Source: JAJDYQ01 sp963662865
GTDB lineage: Bacteria > Pseudomonadota > Gammaproteobacteria > JAJDYQ01
DNA length: 64,000 nucleotides
NCBI GenBank assembly: GCA_963662865.1
Contig: OY759969.1
Location: 1,922,001-1,986,000 of the forward strand
Direction: 5' to 3'
Shown: positions 1 through 9,192 of the stretch, piece after piece
Layout of the letters: every line of letters begins with the position of its first letter
How positions within the stretch are numbered: the first letter of the stretch is position 1
The notes under the pieces: generated by a model
The model's input: only the letters and a program-made list of their open reading frames with translations
What the model was told of the DNA's origin: nothing
Database searches by the model: none
Position numbers and translations under genes: made by a program

Positions 1-1630
1 CGGCAATGGTATAAGGAATGTCTTTGTCTAAGCGACGTGCGGTTCCAGTTGGCGAATGAACCACGTCCTTCATGGCCTGTATGACCTGATCCCAGTGTTC
101 TTTTGCGGTCCTGGGAATTTCATTGACTTTTTGGATATGGGTCCGGATTTTTTCTCCGGTGCGCATATCTTCAATTTCTTTAACGAGCCTCGGGCGAATT
201 CTGACTCCACGGTTCGCCAGCGTTGCCGTCGCGGATGCGAGTTGTAAAGGAGTGGACAGGGTAAAGCCCTGGCCAATTCCAGTAATCAGGGTCTCACCGG
301 GATACCATGGCTGCCCGTGTGTCCGGAGTTTCCAGTCTCTCGACGGCAACAGGCCGGACGGCTCATTCCGCATAGCAAGCAAGTCAACGCCGGTTTTTTC
401 GCCGAACCCGAACAATGCCATGTAATCATGTAAGCGATTGATTTTTAACGCCTTTGCCAGTTGATAATAAAACACATCGCAGGATTCGACGATTGACTTG
501 TTCATATTGACCGTCCCATGACCGCGTTCTTTCCAGCAGCGATATCGATGGGTATCGCCCGGCAGGCTGTAATAGCCGGGGCAATTGATGCTGTGGTCAT
601 GTTCAATCACACCGGTTTCTAGGCCCGCCAGAGCCACAAAGGGCTTTATTGTGGAACCGGGCGGATAGCGACCATGGAGGGCACGATTGTAGAGTGGGCG
701 GCTTTCGTTTTCATTGTAGGCTTTATAGCGTTTATGATCAATGCCATCAACGAACAGGTTTGGGTCGTAGCTCGGCTGGCTGGCAAAAACCAGAACCTCG
801 CCGGTTTTGGGAACGATAGCGACGACTGCTCCGCTTTCCTCACCCAGGGCCTTCTCGGCGATACGCTGTAATTTCGAGTCTATGGTCAGATACAGGTTCT
901 TACCAGGCTGGGCGGTGACGCTTTCGAGTTTTCTTAATATCCGGCCTCGCGCATTGATTTCAACCTGCTGTACTCCAACGCTGCCATGCAGGGTGTCTTC
1001 GTAATGCCTTTCAATGCCGGACTTTCCAATGTGGTTGGTGCCGCGATAGTCAGACTCGTCCAGTTGATCGAGTTCCTTTTCACTGATGTGCCCGACATAA
1101 CCAACGACATGGGCTGCATGCTCTTTTTGAGGATAATAGCGGCTCAGGCGAGCCACAATATCAACGCCAGGCATATGATGTTGATTGACAGCGACTTTAG
1201 CGACCTCCTCATTTGTCATTTTCAGGCGCAATGGAATGCCCTGAAAGGAGGAACGGCGTTTTTTTATCTTGAAAAAGCGCAAGCGGTCAGCATCACTGAT
1301 TTCGATAAGGTTTACTATATCCTCCAGTGTTTTATCCATATCAATGACACGCTCGGGCGTAATTTCCACACTGTAGGAGGGTTGGCTTTCAGCCAGTAAC
1401 ACACCGTTACGGTCGAATATCAGTCCGCGGGTGGGTGGGATAGCGACAAGCTTGACGCGGTTTTCTTTGGACAGGGTTGCATAGACGTCATGCTGCATGA
1501 TTTGCAGATAAACGAGCCGACCAACCAGTATCACCAGCAGGATAATGACAAAGATGACGGCTTGAATCACCCGTATATGCAGCAGACGATTCTCGCTCCG
1601 ATAATCTTTTATTCGGGCTCCAAGAGGCAT
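1..1630 (-). CDS. mrdA: Penicillin-binding protein 2 (MrdA), C-terminus beyond window
   Basis: Peptidoglycan DD-transpeptidase of the elongation complex, anchored in the inner membrane and working with RodA and MreBCD. The frame is open from an ATG at 1630 to the window edge, about 543 residues. It begins MPLGARIKDYRSEN, then one membrane segment (about residues 18-38), the dimerisation/pedestal domain (LTIDSKLQ), and the catalytic domain with the active-site SxxK as STIKP and the second motif as SCD. The KTG motif would lie beyond the edge. The start is 6 bases after the mreD stop, so it is the fourth gene of the mreB-mreC-mreD-mrdA run; rodA would be expected next. Family assignment is firm. 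Confidence 0.95.
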   Translation of the reverse strand, partial: MPLGARIKDYRSENRLLHIRVIQAVIFVIILLVILVGRLVYLQIMQHDVYATLSKENRVKLVAIPPTRGLIFDRNGVLLAESQPSYSVEITPERVIDMDKTLEDIVNLIEISDADRLRFFKIKKRRSSFQGIPLRLKMTNEEVAKVAVNQHHMPGVDIVARLSRYYPQKEHAAHVVGYVGHISEKELDQLDESDYRGTNHIGKSGIERHYEDTLHGSVGVQQVEINARGRILRKLESVTAQPGKNLYLTIDSKLQRIAEKALGEESGAVVAIVPKTGEVLVFASQPSYDPNLFVDGIDHKRYKAYNENESRPLYNRALHGRYPPGSTIKPFVALAGLETGVIEHDHSINCPGYYSLPGDTHRYRCWKERGHGTVNMNKSIVESCDVFYYQLAKALKINRLHDYMALFGFGEKTGVDLLAMRNEPSGLLPSRDWKLRTHGQPWYPGETLITGIGQGFTLSTPLQLASATATLANRGVRIRPRLVKEIEDMRTGEKIRTHIQKVNEIPRTAKEHWDQVIQAMKDVVHSPTGTARRLDKDIPYTIA

Positions 1631-1636
1631 GGTCGG

Positions 1637-2125
1637 CTATCTAACGTTATATTGCCTTCGGATATCCCGTAATACCATTAACAACCATGGCCAGAGCAGG
1701 GCACCTGTCAAGGATGGAAACCAGTATGACCAGGTAATACTTACCGTAGATGTCATATCATATATCCACAGCAGCAATGCCTGATAAATGAGCAGGATGA
1801 ATCCTATGACGACTGATTGTTGCCAGAAAGGATACATTCTAAGGCGGAGGTGTAGATGCAGCATGATAAAAGCGACCACAGCGAGGGCCAGGACATGTTG
1901 CCCGAGCAGCGCCCCCTTCAGCACGTCAAGCGCTATGCCCAGTATCCAGGCGACACTGACACCGATACGCTGAGGCAATGCCATGATCCAGTACAATAAT
2001 ACCAGTGCGGCCCACTCCGGCCGGTAATCGGTGACAATTTCAGGCAGAGGCAAGACTGTAAGCACCAGAGCGACTGCGAAGGTGATAAAGATGACGTGTA
2101 GCGCATTTGCCGGTTCCCGAATCAT
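1637..2125 (-). CDS. mreD: Rod shape-determining protein MreD
   Basis: Small inner-membrane protein (162 residues, the usual length) of the rod elongation complex, linking MreC and MreB to the peptidoglycan synthases. The protein is almost entirely hydrophobic with about five predicted membrane segments and the typical MreD pattern of a proline-rich start to the second helix (PEIVTDYRPEWAALVLLYW). Its ATG overlaps the mreC stop by four bases (2122-2125), so translation is probably coupled. Identification rests on length, hydrophobicity, the YRPEW-type motif and position between mreC and mrdA. Confidence 0.95.
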   Translation of the reverse strand: MIREPANALHVIFITFAVALVLTVLPLPEIVTDYRPEWAALVLLYWIMALPQRIGVSVAWILGIALDVLKGALLGQHVLALAVVAFIMLHLHLRLRMYPFWQQSVVIGFILLIYQALLLWIYDMTSTVSITWSYWFPSLTGALLWPWLLMVLRDIRRQYNVR

Positions 2126-3006
2126 TTCCTGGCCTCCTGTTCAGAACCCCGGAAAGTTTCGACGCCCCTGTTCCCTGGTTGTTGATCCGATTCTGACCAG
2201 ACGAGCAATACTTCTCGATTTCTGCCAGAATTGGCGACTGGCGTAGCATAAACATTGGAAAATGCTGCAACGCTGTCCTGTTCCACCTGACTGATTTCAG
2301 CTACCGGGTAGCCATAAGGAAATCTGCCACCGAGTCCTGAGGTAATCAGGATGTCACCACTTTTTACATCGGCATTGGTGGTCAGATATGGAAGTTCGAG
2401 TCGATAATTCTCCTGACTGCCGACAGCGATAGATTGAATGCCGTTACGTGCAACCTGCACCGGAATAGAGTGATCGGGGTTTGTAATGAGCATGACCGTC
2501 GAAGTATAGAGGCTGGTATGGATAATCTGGCCGACAACCCCGTAAGCATTAATAACTGTCTGGCCAATAAAGGCCCGATCAATTGTACCCTTGTTAATGA
2601 CAATCTGTCTTTTCAGGGGTTCTGTTTCAACGTGCAGGACTTCGGCGACCAGGACCCGGTCAGCATACCGGGTAGATGAATCCAGCAATTCCCTGAGCCG
2701 TATGTTTTCGGCTCTAAGTGCGGCGTATTTTATGTTTCGGGCACGTAGTTCGGACGATTCCTGCCTGAGCTCTCTGTTTTCCTGCAGAAGTGTTTTATGG
2801 GAGGTAAAGTTATCACTGGCCCACCGAAGCCCCGCCAGCGGCAGATCAACGACATACTGAATAGGTGATAATACGAGGGCGAGGCCACTACGTAATTTTT
2901 CCAGTTGTCCAGAGTGGTGATCTAAAGTCATGAGGGCAATTGACAGGATAATTCCCACGACCAGACGTGTGAGATTAGACGGCCCCTTGAGGAAAATTGG
3001 GTTAAT
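2122..3006 (-). CDS. mreC: Cell shape-determining protein MreC, probable ATT start
   Basis: Bitopic inner-membrane protein whose periplasmic beta-rich domain scaffolds the elongation machinery. An N-terminal membrane helix is followed by a coiled coil (LLQENRELRQESSELRARN) and the conserved core (LITNPDHSIPVQVARNG; SGLGGRFPYGYPV). A GTG at 2958 is in frame, but the reading frame continues upstream to an in-frame TGA and includes NPIFLKGPSNLTR, which matches the conserved start of MreC. No ATG, GTG or TTG exists in that stretch, but an ATT at 3006 has AGGA 8 bases upstream (3015-3018). I therefore place the start at ATT, giving 294 residues. Confidence is high for the gene and moderate for the start. 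Confidence 0.93.
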   Translation of the reverse strand: MNPIFLKGPSNLTRLVVGIILSIALMTLDHHSGQLEKLRSGLALVLSPIQYVVDLPLAGLRWASDNFTSHKTLLQENRELRQESSELRARNIKYAALRAENIRLRELLDSSTRYADRVLVAEVLHVETEPLKRQIVINKGTIDRAFIGQTVINAYGVVGQIIHTSLYTSTVMLITNPDHSIPVQVARNGIQSIAVGSQENYRLELPYLTTNADVKSGDILITSGLGGRFPYGYPVAEISQVEQDSVAAFSNVYATPVANSGRNREVLLVWSESDQQPGNRGVETFRGSEQEARK

Positions 3007-3109
3007 AGCTGTTTTCCTGTTTTGACTGACTTTTCAGGTTATTTATCCTGCCACTGGAATTTTTGAATGACACCCAGTAAAACAGGTTGATCGGTGTCGG
3101 CACTTTATC

Positions 3110-4171
3110 TCATATTGATTGCTGGTCCAGTGCGAAGATTCCGGCACCTTTCTGATCGATGACTTCCAGAATTCGCCCCCCTCCGCGTGCAACACAGGTG
3201 AGGGGATCTTCCGCGACGATAACCGGCAGGCCGGTCTCCTCCATTAGCAGGCGATCAAAGTCACAAAGTAATGCCCCACCACCTGTGAGGACAATTCCGC
3301 GTTCGGCGACATCGGCACACAGGTCCGGAGGCGTCTGTTCCAGGGCTGTCTTAACCGCTCCGACAATCCCGAAAAGCGGTTCCTGCAAGGCCTCGAGAAT
3401 CTCGTTGCTGTTCAAAGTAAATGTTCTGGGAATCCCTTCGGAGAGATTTCGGCCCTTGGCCTGCATCTCCTTCATTTCTGCGCCCGGATAGGCTGAACCA
3501 ATTTCACACTTAATGCGTTCTGCCGTCGCTTCACCGATCAGGATGCCATAGTTACGACGCACATAATCTTTAATGGCTTCATCAAAACGGTCGCCACCAA
3601 TTCTAACAGAGGCCGCATATACGATACCGTTCAGTGAGATAACGGCGACTTCTGAAGTTCCACCGCCAATATCCAAAACCATGGAACCACGCGCCTGATC
3701 AACGGGCATCCCGGCACCAATAGCTGCCGCCATGGGTTCATCAATGAGGTAAACCTGACGTGCGCCCGCACCGTTAGCCGAATCCTTGATAGCGCGCCGC
3801 TCTACCTGGGTCGAGCCATATGGCACACACACGAGTACACGCGGGCTGGGTTGAAACATACGGGCTTCATGGACCTTGCGTATAAAATGCTTCAGCATTA
3901 TTTCGTTATAGGTGAAGTCTGCGATGACACCATCCTTTAGCGGGCGTATCGCTGTAATGTGACCCGGTGTACGACCCAGCATGCGTTTAGCATCCAGTCC
4001 GACAGCCTCTATGGTTTTACCTCCACGCCGTACGGCGGAGTCTTCGCGGATAGCGACAACAGAAGGCTCATCAAGAACAATCCCCTGTCCCTGGGAATAG
4101 ATTAGTGTATTGGCTGTCCCCAGATCAATAGAGAGATCGTTAGAGAACAGCCCCTTGATCGCATTAAACAT
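3110..4171 (-). CDS. mreB: Rod shape-determining protein MreB
   Basis: Actin-like ATPase forming membrane-associated filaments that direct lateral wall synthesis. It contains the phosphate-1 motif (DLGTANTLIY), the phosphate-2 motif (LDIGGGTSEVAV) and the adenosine motif (GIVLTGGGALL). I start at the ATG at 4171 (MFNAIKGLFSNDLSIDLG, 353 residues), which matches the family's N-terminus; an ATG six codons upstream (4189) would add residues not usual for MreB. It is the first gene of the mreBCD-mrdA cluster, with about 100 bases between it and mreC. Confidence 0.97.
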   Translation of the reverse strand: MFNAIKGLFSNDLSIDLGTANTLIYSQGQGIVLDEPSVVAIREDSAVRRGGKTIEAVGLDAKRMLGRTPGHITAIRPLKDGVIADFTYNEIMLKHFIRKVHEARMFQPSPRVLVCVPYGSTQVERRAIKDSANGAGARQVYLIDEPMAAAIGAGMPVDQARGSMVLDIGGGTSEVAVISLNGIVYAASVRIGGDRFDEAIKDYVRRNYGILIGEATAERIKCEIGSAYPGAEMKEMQAKGRNLSEGIPRTFTLNSNEILEALQEPLFGIVGAVKTALEQTPPDLCADVAERGIVLTGGGALLCDFDRLLMEETGLPVIVAEDPLTCVARGGGRILEVIDQKGAGIFALDQQSI

Positions 4172-4375
4172 CCTGTTGATACCCCGCATTAGTCAGGCTG
4201 CGCACTTTAACAGCCCACTAATGTTGAGGGCAATAGCCGCGACAGAGAATGTCAGCCCGAAGCCGCCATGCCCCCTTTAGGTTAGTCGCCCTAACAACCG
4301 TTGGCTGAATAACCCGGGTTCTGTCATAACAGAGTTTTCTGCAATTTCTGTTTTCCGTGCGCTGACAGGCCCGAG

Positions 4376-4953
4376 ATGAACTTGTTCACAGTGCCCATAA
4401 TAAACTCCGGCATGATTCAGAAATTTTTGAGATGGCTCTGGCAACTGTCGGCAATTGTTGCTTTACTCATGCTGAACCTGTTGATGTTCTTTCTGGCCTT
4501 TTCGCCTGCCTCGCTCTTCCATCGACCGTACAGGAGGCTGTTTCGCTACTGGTGCCAGGTGTTTATCCGCGCCCTGGATATTGATGTAAGGATTCACCAG
4601 CATCACCGTGAGCCCTTGCCGGAAACATACTGTTCATCTTTAGTATCCCTTCGTTTAAGAGACTGCAGCAACGCTTCGATGGTCAACCGGTTGCTATTGT
4701 CACCATTGATGTCGGCGAACCAGCTTCGCGGATCAAGCCGTTTCTCAAAAAAACCGATTCCAGTGAACTGTCTGTGCTGATGGACCTGGACGACAAGATT
4801 CACAAGCAATGGAATATCTACGTTTTCCCAATCTCATTCCTGCTTGATCAGTCGGGGGCCATACGGTATGCCGCTGTGGGGACCATGAACTGGAGTGACC
4901 GGTCGGTTATAAACACTATAAATAAACTATTGAGCCGGGGAAGCTCTGATTAG
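4376..4953 (+). pseudogene. Chimeric remnant: acyltransferase N-terminus joined to TlpA-like C-terminus
   Basis: Two unrelated gene fragments lie back to back in different frames. From 4376 to about 4630 the frame encodes a membrane-anchored start resembling PlsC-like lysophospholipid acyltransferases (two aromatic-hydrophobic stretches, then LDIDVRIHQHHREPLPE), and it stops before the catalytic HX4D motif. From about 4640 to the TAG at 4951-4953 another frame encodes the C-terminal half of a TlpA/thioredoxin-like protein (PSFKRLQQRF, IVTIDVGEPASRI, MDLDDKIHKQWNIYVFPISFLLD); the CXXC half is missing. The simplest reading is an internal deletion that fused two neighbouring genes. A frame from 4376 stays open to 4780 but is frameshifted after the junction. 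A copy of the short repeat family sits at its end. Confidence 0.6.
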
Positions 4954-4965
4954 ATCAAAGTTTCC
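4939..4965. repeat. Short inverted repeat, member of the TTAA repeat family
   Basis: Imperfect palindrome GGAAGCTCTGATTA / ATCAAAGTTTCC that overlaps the last codons of the pseudogene. Nearly the same ends occur at 20299-20330 and 33437-33470, so it looks like a minimal copy of a dispersed element. Confidence 0.6.
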
Positions 4966-5042
4966 CTGAAATCAAGTCAACTATCCCGACAGAACGGTAT
5001 GCTTTACAATTACAGCAGGTTAAAAACATAAGGAGACCGCTC

Positions 5043-6035
5043 GTGAAATCACCCGCTCAGATTACGGTTACCGGAGCCGCTGGTAATATCGGATATGCCC
5101 TTGTCTTTCGCATAGCATCCGGGCAGATGCTTGGAGAAGATCAGCCCGTCATTCTCAGACTGCTGGAAGTGCCTCAGTCCGTGGCTGCCCTGAGGGGTGT
5201 CGCCATGGAACTGGAAGATTGTGCGTTTCCCCTGTTGCAGGATATCGTGCTCACTGACGATTTATCGATGGGCTTTCGCGGTAGTGATTATGCCCTTCTG
5301 GTTGGCGCCAAGCCGCGCTCCAAAGACATGGAGCGAAGCGATCTGATCACTGATAACGCGAGAATATTCGCCGCCCAGGGACGGGCCATAAATGAGCACG
5401 CGGCAAGAGATATCCGCGTGCTGGTGGTCGGTAATCCGGCCAACAGTAACGCCTTGATTGCCGCAACTAATGCGCCGGATATTAATCGTCAAAATTTTAC
5501 CGCCATGACTCGGCTTGACCATAATCGCGCCAAGACACAGGTCGCAATCAAAACCGACCATCCGGTGGCGGATGTAAAGCATATGACCATATGGGGCAAT
5601 CATTCTTCCACCCAGTTTCCCGATCTGAGTAACTGCCTCATCAATGGGACACCGGCTTTTGATCTGGTCACCAAAGACTGGGCAACTGACTATTTCATTC
5701 CCACGGTGCAGCGTCGTGGCACAGCGATTATTGAAGCCAGAGGGGCTTCATCAGCCGCCTCTGCGGCCAACGCGGCGATTGAGCACATGCGTAGCTGGGT
5801 GTTAGGTACGGAAGGAGACGATTGGGTCAGTATGGCAATACCCAGCGATGAGGGGCACTACGGCATAAAGGAAGGACTGGTTTTTTCTTATCCCGTAACC
5901 TGTTCAGACGGGCAATACAAGGTTGTCACAGAGCTGGAAATTGATGATTACATGCAAAAGAAACTTGAAGCCACTGAGCAGGAACTGATTGAGGAGCGCG
6001 ATACTATATCGGATCTCCTGGAACCCGGGAATTAG
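5043..6035 (+). CDS. mdh: Malate dehydrogenase (NAD-dependent)
   Basis: Oxidises malate to oxaloacetate in the TCA cycle, cytosolic. 330 residues, the length of the bacterial group with a GAAGNIGYAL dinucleotide-binding loop. It has the catalytic pair in TRLDHNRAK and IWGNHSSTQFPD (Asp and His), the NPANSNAL motif, and the substrate-specificity region of malate rather than lactate dehydrogenases. The start is GTG at 5043, 7 bases after an AAGGAGA ribosome-binding site. It appears monocistronic, between the pseudogene and a convergent prc. Confidence 0.96.
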   Translation: MKSPAQITVTGAAGNIGYALVFRIASGQMLGEDQPVILRLLEVPQSVAALRGVAMELEDCAFPLLQDIVLTDDLSMGFRGSDYALLVGAKPRSKDMERSDLITDNARIFAAQGRAINEHAARDIRVLVVGNPANSNALIAATNAPDINRQNFTAMTRLDHNRAKTQVAIKTDHPVADVKHMTIWGNHSSTQFPDLSNCLINGTPAFDLVTKDWATDYFIPTVQRRGTAIIEARGASSAASAANAAIEHMRSWVLGTEGDDWVSMAIPSDEGHYGIKEGLVFSYPVTCSDGQYKVVTELEIDDYMQKKLEATEQELIEERDTISDLLEPGN

Positions 6036-6060
6036 CGCAGGGGCTCGGGGTAAAATCAAA

Positions 6061-6110
6061 AGGCCCTGACAGGTCGGGATGGACTTGTCAGGGCACGGAA
6101 GACAGCAATA
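6061..6110 (-). terminator. Terminator hairpin of prc, related to the dispersed repeat
   Basis: A 13-bp stem (6063-6075 with 6082-6094, one wobble pair) and a 6-base loop. Read on the minus strand it is followed by CTTTTGATTTT, so it should act as an intrinsic terminator for prc; it also separates mdh and prc, which converge. The arm and the bases after it (TGGACTTGTCAGGGC, then CGGAAGACAGC) match the inner part of the repeat at 20299-20429, so the terminator seems to derive from that element. Confidence 0.75.
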
Positions 6111-6113
6111 CGA

Positions 6114-8201
6114 TTAAAGAGGATGCGCTGCGTATCGGCCACGCAGCATATGGATATAGTCCGCAAGGATACGGGCCGCCTCTTCCAGCTTGATTTTCAG
6201 AACGGGATCATCATCGTCTTCTTCGATGAAATCGTCGTCATCCCCGTCCTTATCTTCCAGAGTCAGTCGTTCCATACCCCGTGATTCACGAAACAGGTTT
6301 TCCAGTTCCAGATTGCGTCGTTGTATCTCGTCACGCTCCTTACGCCGTATTTTTTCCACCAGGCTGATGGCCTTTTTATCCTGTGCCTTACGCAGTTCAC
6401 CGGCCAGCGAAATCAGATACTTGAAGCCGGCATCTCTGGCAACACGGGATTTATGCTGATCACGCAGATATTCCACGTTAAACCAGTCACCCGACATGCG
6501 TGTAAAATTCGCCGGTTCTACCCTGGCCCATGGCAAGGCGTTATCGAGTGACCGCTCACCACGGTCATCCTCTATATTTGTCGTTGGAAAAACGATGTCC
6601 GGGCGTACCCCCCGATGCTGGGTGCTGTCTCCATTGATACGGAAAAACTGAGCCACCGTTACCTTGAGCTGACCCAGATTTTCCGCACTCTTCCCATAAT
6701 TATTCAAGTCAACCAGGGTTTGTACCGTGCCTTTGCCAAAGGTCGGTTCACCGATAACGATTGCACGACCATAATCCTGCATTGCACCCGCAAAGATCTC
6801 GGACGCGGACGCACTGCTCTGATTCACCAGAACGGCCAGAGGCCCATCGTAGATGACCGCAGGGTCGGGGTCTTCATTAATGTCAATATCGCCACGGGTC
6901 CCCTTGACCTGCACGACCGGCCCTTGTGGAATAAACAGGCCAGTAAGCTCCGTCGCCTCCGCCAGCGAACCACCGCCATTGTCACGCAGGTCAATCAGCA
7001 GGCCATCAATTTCCTGGCGCTGCAATTCGCCGATCAGCTTTCTCACGTCCCTGGTGGTGCTTCTGTAATTGGCGTCACCGCGGGATCGAGCCTCAAAATC
7101 GAGGTAAAATGTCGGCAGATCAATAACACCGACCCTGGTCGCCATTGATTCGCCGGGAATCTCGATGATGGAGGATTTGGCCGATTGCTCTTCGAGTTTG
7201 ATCTTGTCGCGCACCAGAGTAATTTCCTTCGTTGGTCCGTCAACGCCAGAGCGATAGGGCAGCAACAGCAAACGAACCATGGAGTTTTTCGGGCCACGGA
7301 TCAACTCGACCACATCCTGCAAACGCCAACCAATCACGTCAATCATTTCACCCTGATCCTGTGCAACGCCGATAATGCGGTCGCGGGATTTTAGCTGGTT
7401 ACTGAAATCTGCCGGCCCACCGGGAATAATTTTCTGCACTACCGTGTGTTCATTCTTGATTCGAAGCGACGCACCAATACCTTCAAGGGACAGGCGCATG
7501 TTGATATTAAAATTTTCCGAGTTGTGCGGGGAAAAATAAGTCGTATGAGGGTCTATTGAATTGGTGTATGAATTGACAAACACTTGATAGACATCATTTA
7601 CCGTCTGTTGGTTTGCCCGTCTCAATATCCGTTCATATCGCTTAGTCAGCGTTTCCGTTATTTCTTCCGGATCCTTCCCGGAGAGGCGCAAATTCAGAAT
7701 GTCATTTTTGACACGCTTACGCCAGAGGTCGTCCATCTGTGACTCACCGGATAACCAGGGCTCTCCTTCGTAATCGACGCGATATTTCTCATTGATCGTC
7801 AGGTCATGCTCCCGATTGAGCAGTTCCAGCGCATGGTGAACACGCTCTTCGACCCTGAGCTTGTACACATTATAGATTTCAAAGGCCGGAGAGGTGTCCG
7901 ACCCGCGGAACGCGTCATCCAGACGGTAACGATATTTTTCAAAAGCCGCGATATCAGCGGAAAGGAAAAAATGCTTGTTGGGGTCAAGTGTTTCAATATA
8001 ACGGTCCAACATCGCTGAAGACAGTCCATCATCAAGGCTGGGGCGGCTGTAATGAATGCTACTGACAAGGTCCGCTATCAGTCTGGTCGATCTGTCCTGG
8101 GTGGCCCCCGGCACCAATATGGTCGCGCCACCCACCATGATAGATGTAATGACCGCCAACAACACGGCAAACCATTTTATGATCTTGCTGGACGTATCCA
8201 T
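6114..8201 (-). CDS. prc: Tail-specific carboxy-terminal protease Prc
   Basis: Periplasmic serine protease of family S41 that degrades or trims proteins from their C-termini, including PBP3 and the lytic enzyme MepS in E. coli. 695 residues, usual length. N-terminal signal anchor (FAVLLAVITSIMVGGATILV), helical domain, PDZ domain around VVQKIIPGGPADFSNQLKSRD, then the S41 core with Ser in NQSSASASEIFAGAM and Lys in FGKGTVQ. The C-terminus has an acidic stretch (DKDGDDDDFIEEDDDD) longer than I would expect for the family. Single gene with its own terminator. Confidence 0.95.
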   Translation of the reverse strand: MDTSSKIIKWFAVLLAVITSIMVGGATILVPGATQDRSTRLIADLVSSIHYSRPSLDDGLSSAMLDRYIETLDPNKHFFLSADIAAFEKYRYRLDDAFRGSDTSPAFEIYNVYKLRVEERVHHALELLNREHDLTINEKYRVDYEGEPWLSGESQMDDLWRKRVKNDILNLRLSGKDPEEITETLTKRYERILRRANQQTVNDVYQVFVNSYTNSIDPHTTYFSPHNSENFNINMRLSLEGIGASLRIKNEHTVVQKIIPGGPADFSNQLKSRDRIIGVAQDQGEMIDVIGWRLQDVVELIRGPKNSMVRLLLLPYRSGVDGPTKEITLVRDKIKLEEQSAKSSIIEIPGESMATRVGVIDLPTFYLDFEARSRGDANYRSTTRDVRKLIGELQRQEIDGLLIDLRDNGGGSLAEATELTGLFIPQGPVVQVKGTRGDIDINEDPDPAVIYDGPLAVLVNQSSASASEIFAGAMQDYGRAIVIGEPTFGKGTVQTLVDLNNYGKSAENLGQLKVTVAQFFRINGDSTQHRGVRPDIVFPTTNIEDDRGERSLDNALPWARVEPANFTRMSGDWFNVEYLRDQHKSRVARDAGFKYLISLAGELRKAQDKKAISLVEKIRRKERDEIQRRNLELENLFRESRGMERLTLEDKDGDDDDFIEEDDDDPVLKIKLEEAARILADYIHMLRGRYAAHPL

Positions 8202-8315
8202 CCTTACTCTCCCGGCTGAATCAGCATTACAGACTGTTTATAACACTAAAGTCGCTGACAAGTTCACATTTCCGGCGCTATAGTACCGCCTTGACCACAT
8301 ATTAGGGAAATGGCG

Positions 8316-9083
8316 ATGCTTACAGTCATCTCTCCAGCCAAAAAGCTGGACTTTGATACATCCGGGAAGCCCTTCGATACAACCAGACCGGCGCTACTTC
8401 CGGAATCACGGAAACTAAACAAAATTCTGCGTGAGTATTCATCCCCGGATTTAATGGAGCTCATGCACATCAGTTCAAATATTGCCGAGTTAAACGTGGA
8501 ACGCAATCACCAGTGGAAGACACCATTCACCGAAAAGAATGCCAGCCCCGCTATAATGGCCTTCAAAGGGGATGTTTATCAGAGCTTGAATGCTGAGACC
8601 CTGAATAAAAATGATCTGGAGTTTGGCCAGAAATATCTTCGCATACTGTCCGGCCTGTATGGTATTTTGCGCCCAATGGATCTTATGCAGGCTTACCGGC
8701 TTGAAATGGGGACCCGATTGCAGAATCCACGAGGGAAAAACCTCTATGACTTCTGGGGGAATGCCATAACCGAAAAACTTGACGAGGAATTGGCGGGACA
8801 CAAATCCAGGACGCTTGTCAATCTGGCCTCAAATGAATATTTCAAGGTCGTCAAGCCCGGGATTCTCAACGCCGATATCATTACGCCCGCTTTCAGGGAG
8901 CGCAGGGATGGCGATTTCAAAATAATTGGCATTCTCGCCAAGAAAGCCCGGGGGTTAATGAGCCGATTCATCATCAAAAACAGAATAGACAATCCGGATG
9001 ATCTGAAGGGATTTGATCTGGACGGATATCGGTTCAATGAATCCTTATCCACGGACAGGAACTGGGCCTTTACTCGCGGATAA
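8316..9083 (+). CDS. yaaA: Peroxide stress protein YaaA (DUF328)
   Basis: Cytosolic protein that in E. coli limits free iron and oxidative DNA damage under hydrogen peroxide stress. The family signature at the start (LTVISPAKKLDFD) and the central LSGLYGILRPMDLMQAYRLEMG and LYDFWG motifs are clear. An ATG at 8310 lies only one base after the AGGGA ribosome-binding site (8304-8308), while the ATG at 8316 has normal spacing, so I chose 8316 (255 residues). It stands alone, divergent from prc. Confidence 0.94.
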   Translation: MLTVISPAKKLDFDTSGKPFDTTRPALLPESRKLNKILREYSSPDLMELMHISSNIAELNVERNHQWKTPFTEKNASPAIMAFKGDVYQSLNAETLNKNDLEFGQKYLRILSGLYGILRPMDLMQAYRLEMGTRLQNPRGKNLYDFWGNAITEKLDEELAGHKSRTLVNLASNEYFKVVKPGILNADIITPAFRERRDGDFKIIGILAKKARGLMSRFIIKNRIDNPDDLKGFDLDGYRFNESLSTDRNWAFTRG

Positions 9084-9192
9084 ATCATACCCTTACTCAC
9101 ATTGCTTCAAGCATAATCTGCCGGAAATTATCGGTGCATTGAGCGGGTAATCTCGCTAGAATGCACACCTTACAGCAACCACCTTTCATGCC

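Noticed and set aside
986..1399. A 137-codon plus-strand frame
   Set aside because: Antisense to mrdA, whose conserved motifs are read on the minus strand.
6615..7148. A 177-codon plus-strand frame
   Set aside because: Antisense shadow of prc without a family match.
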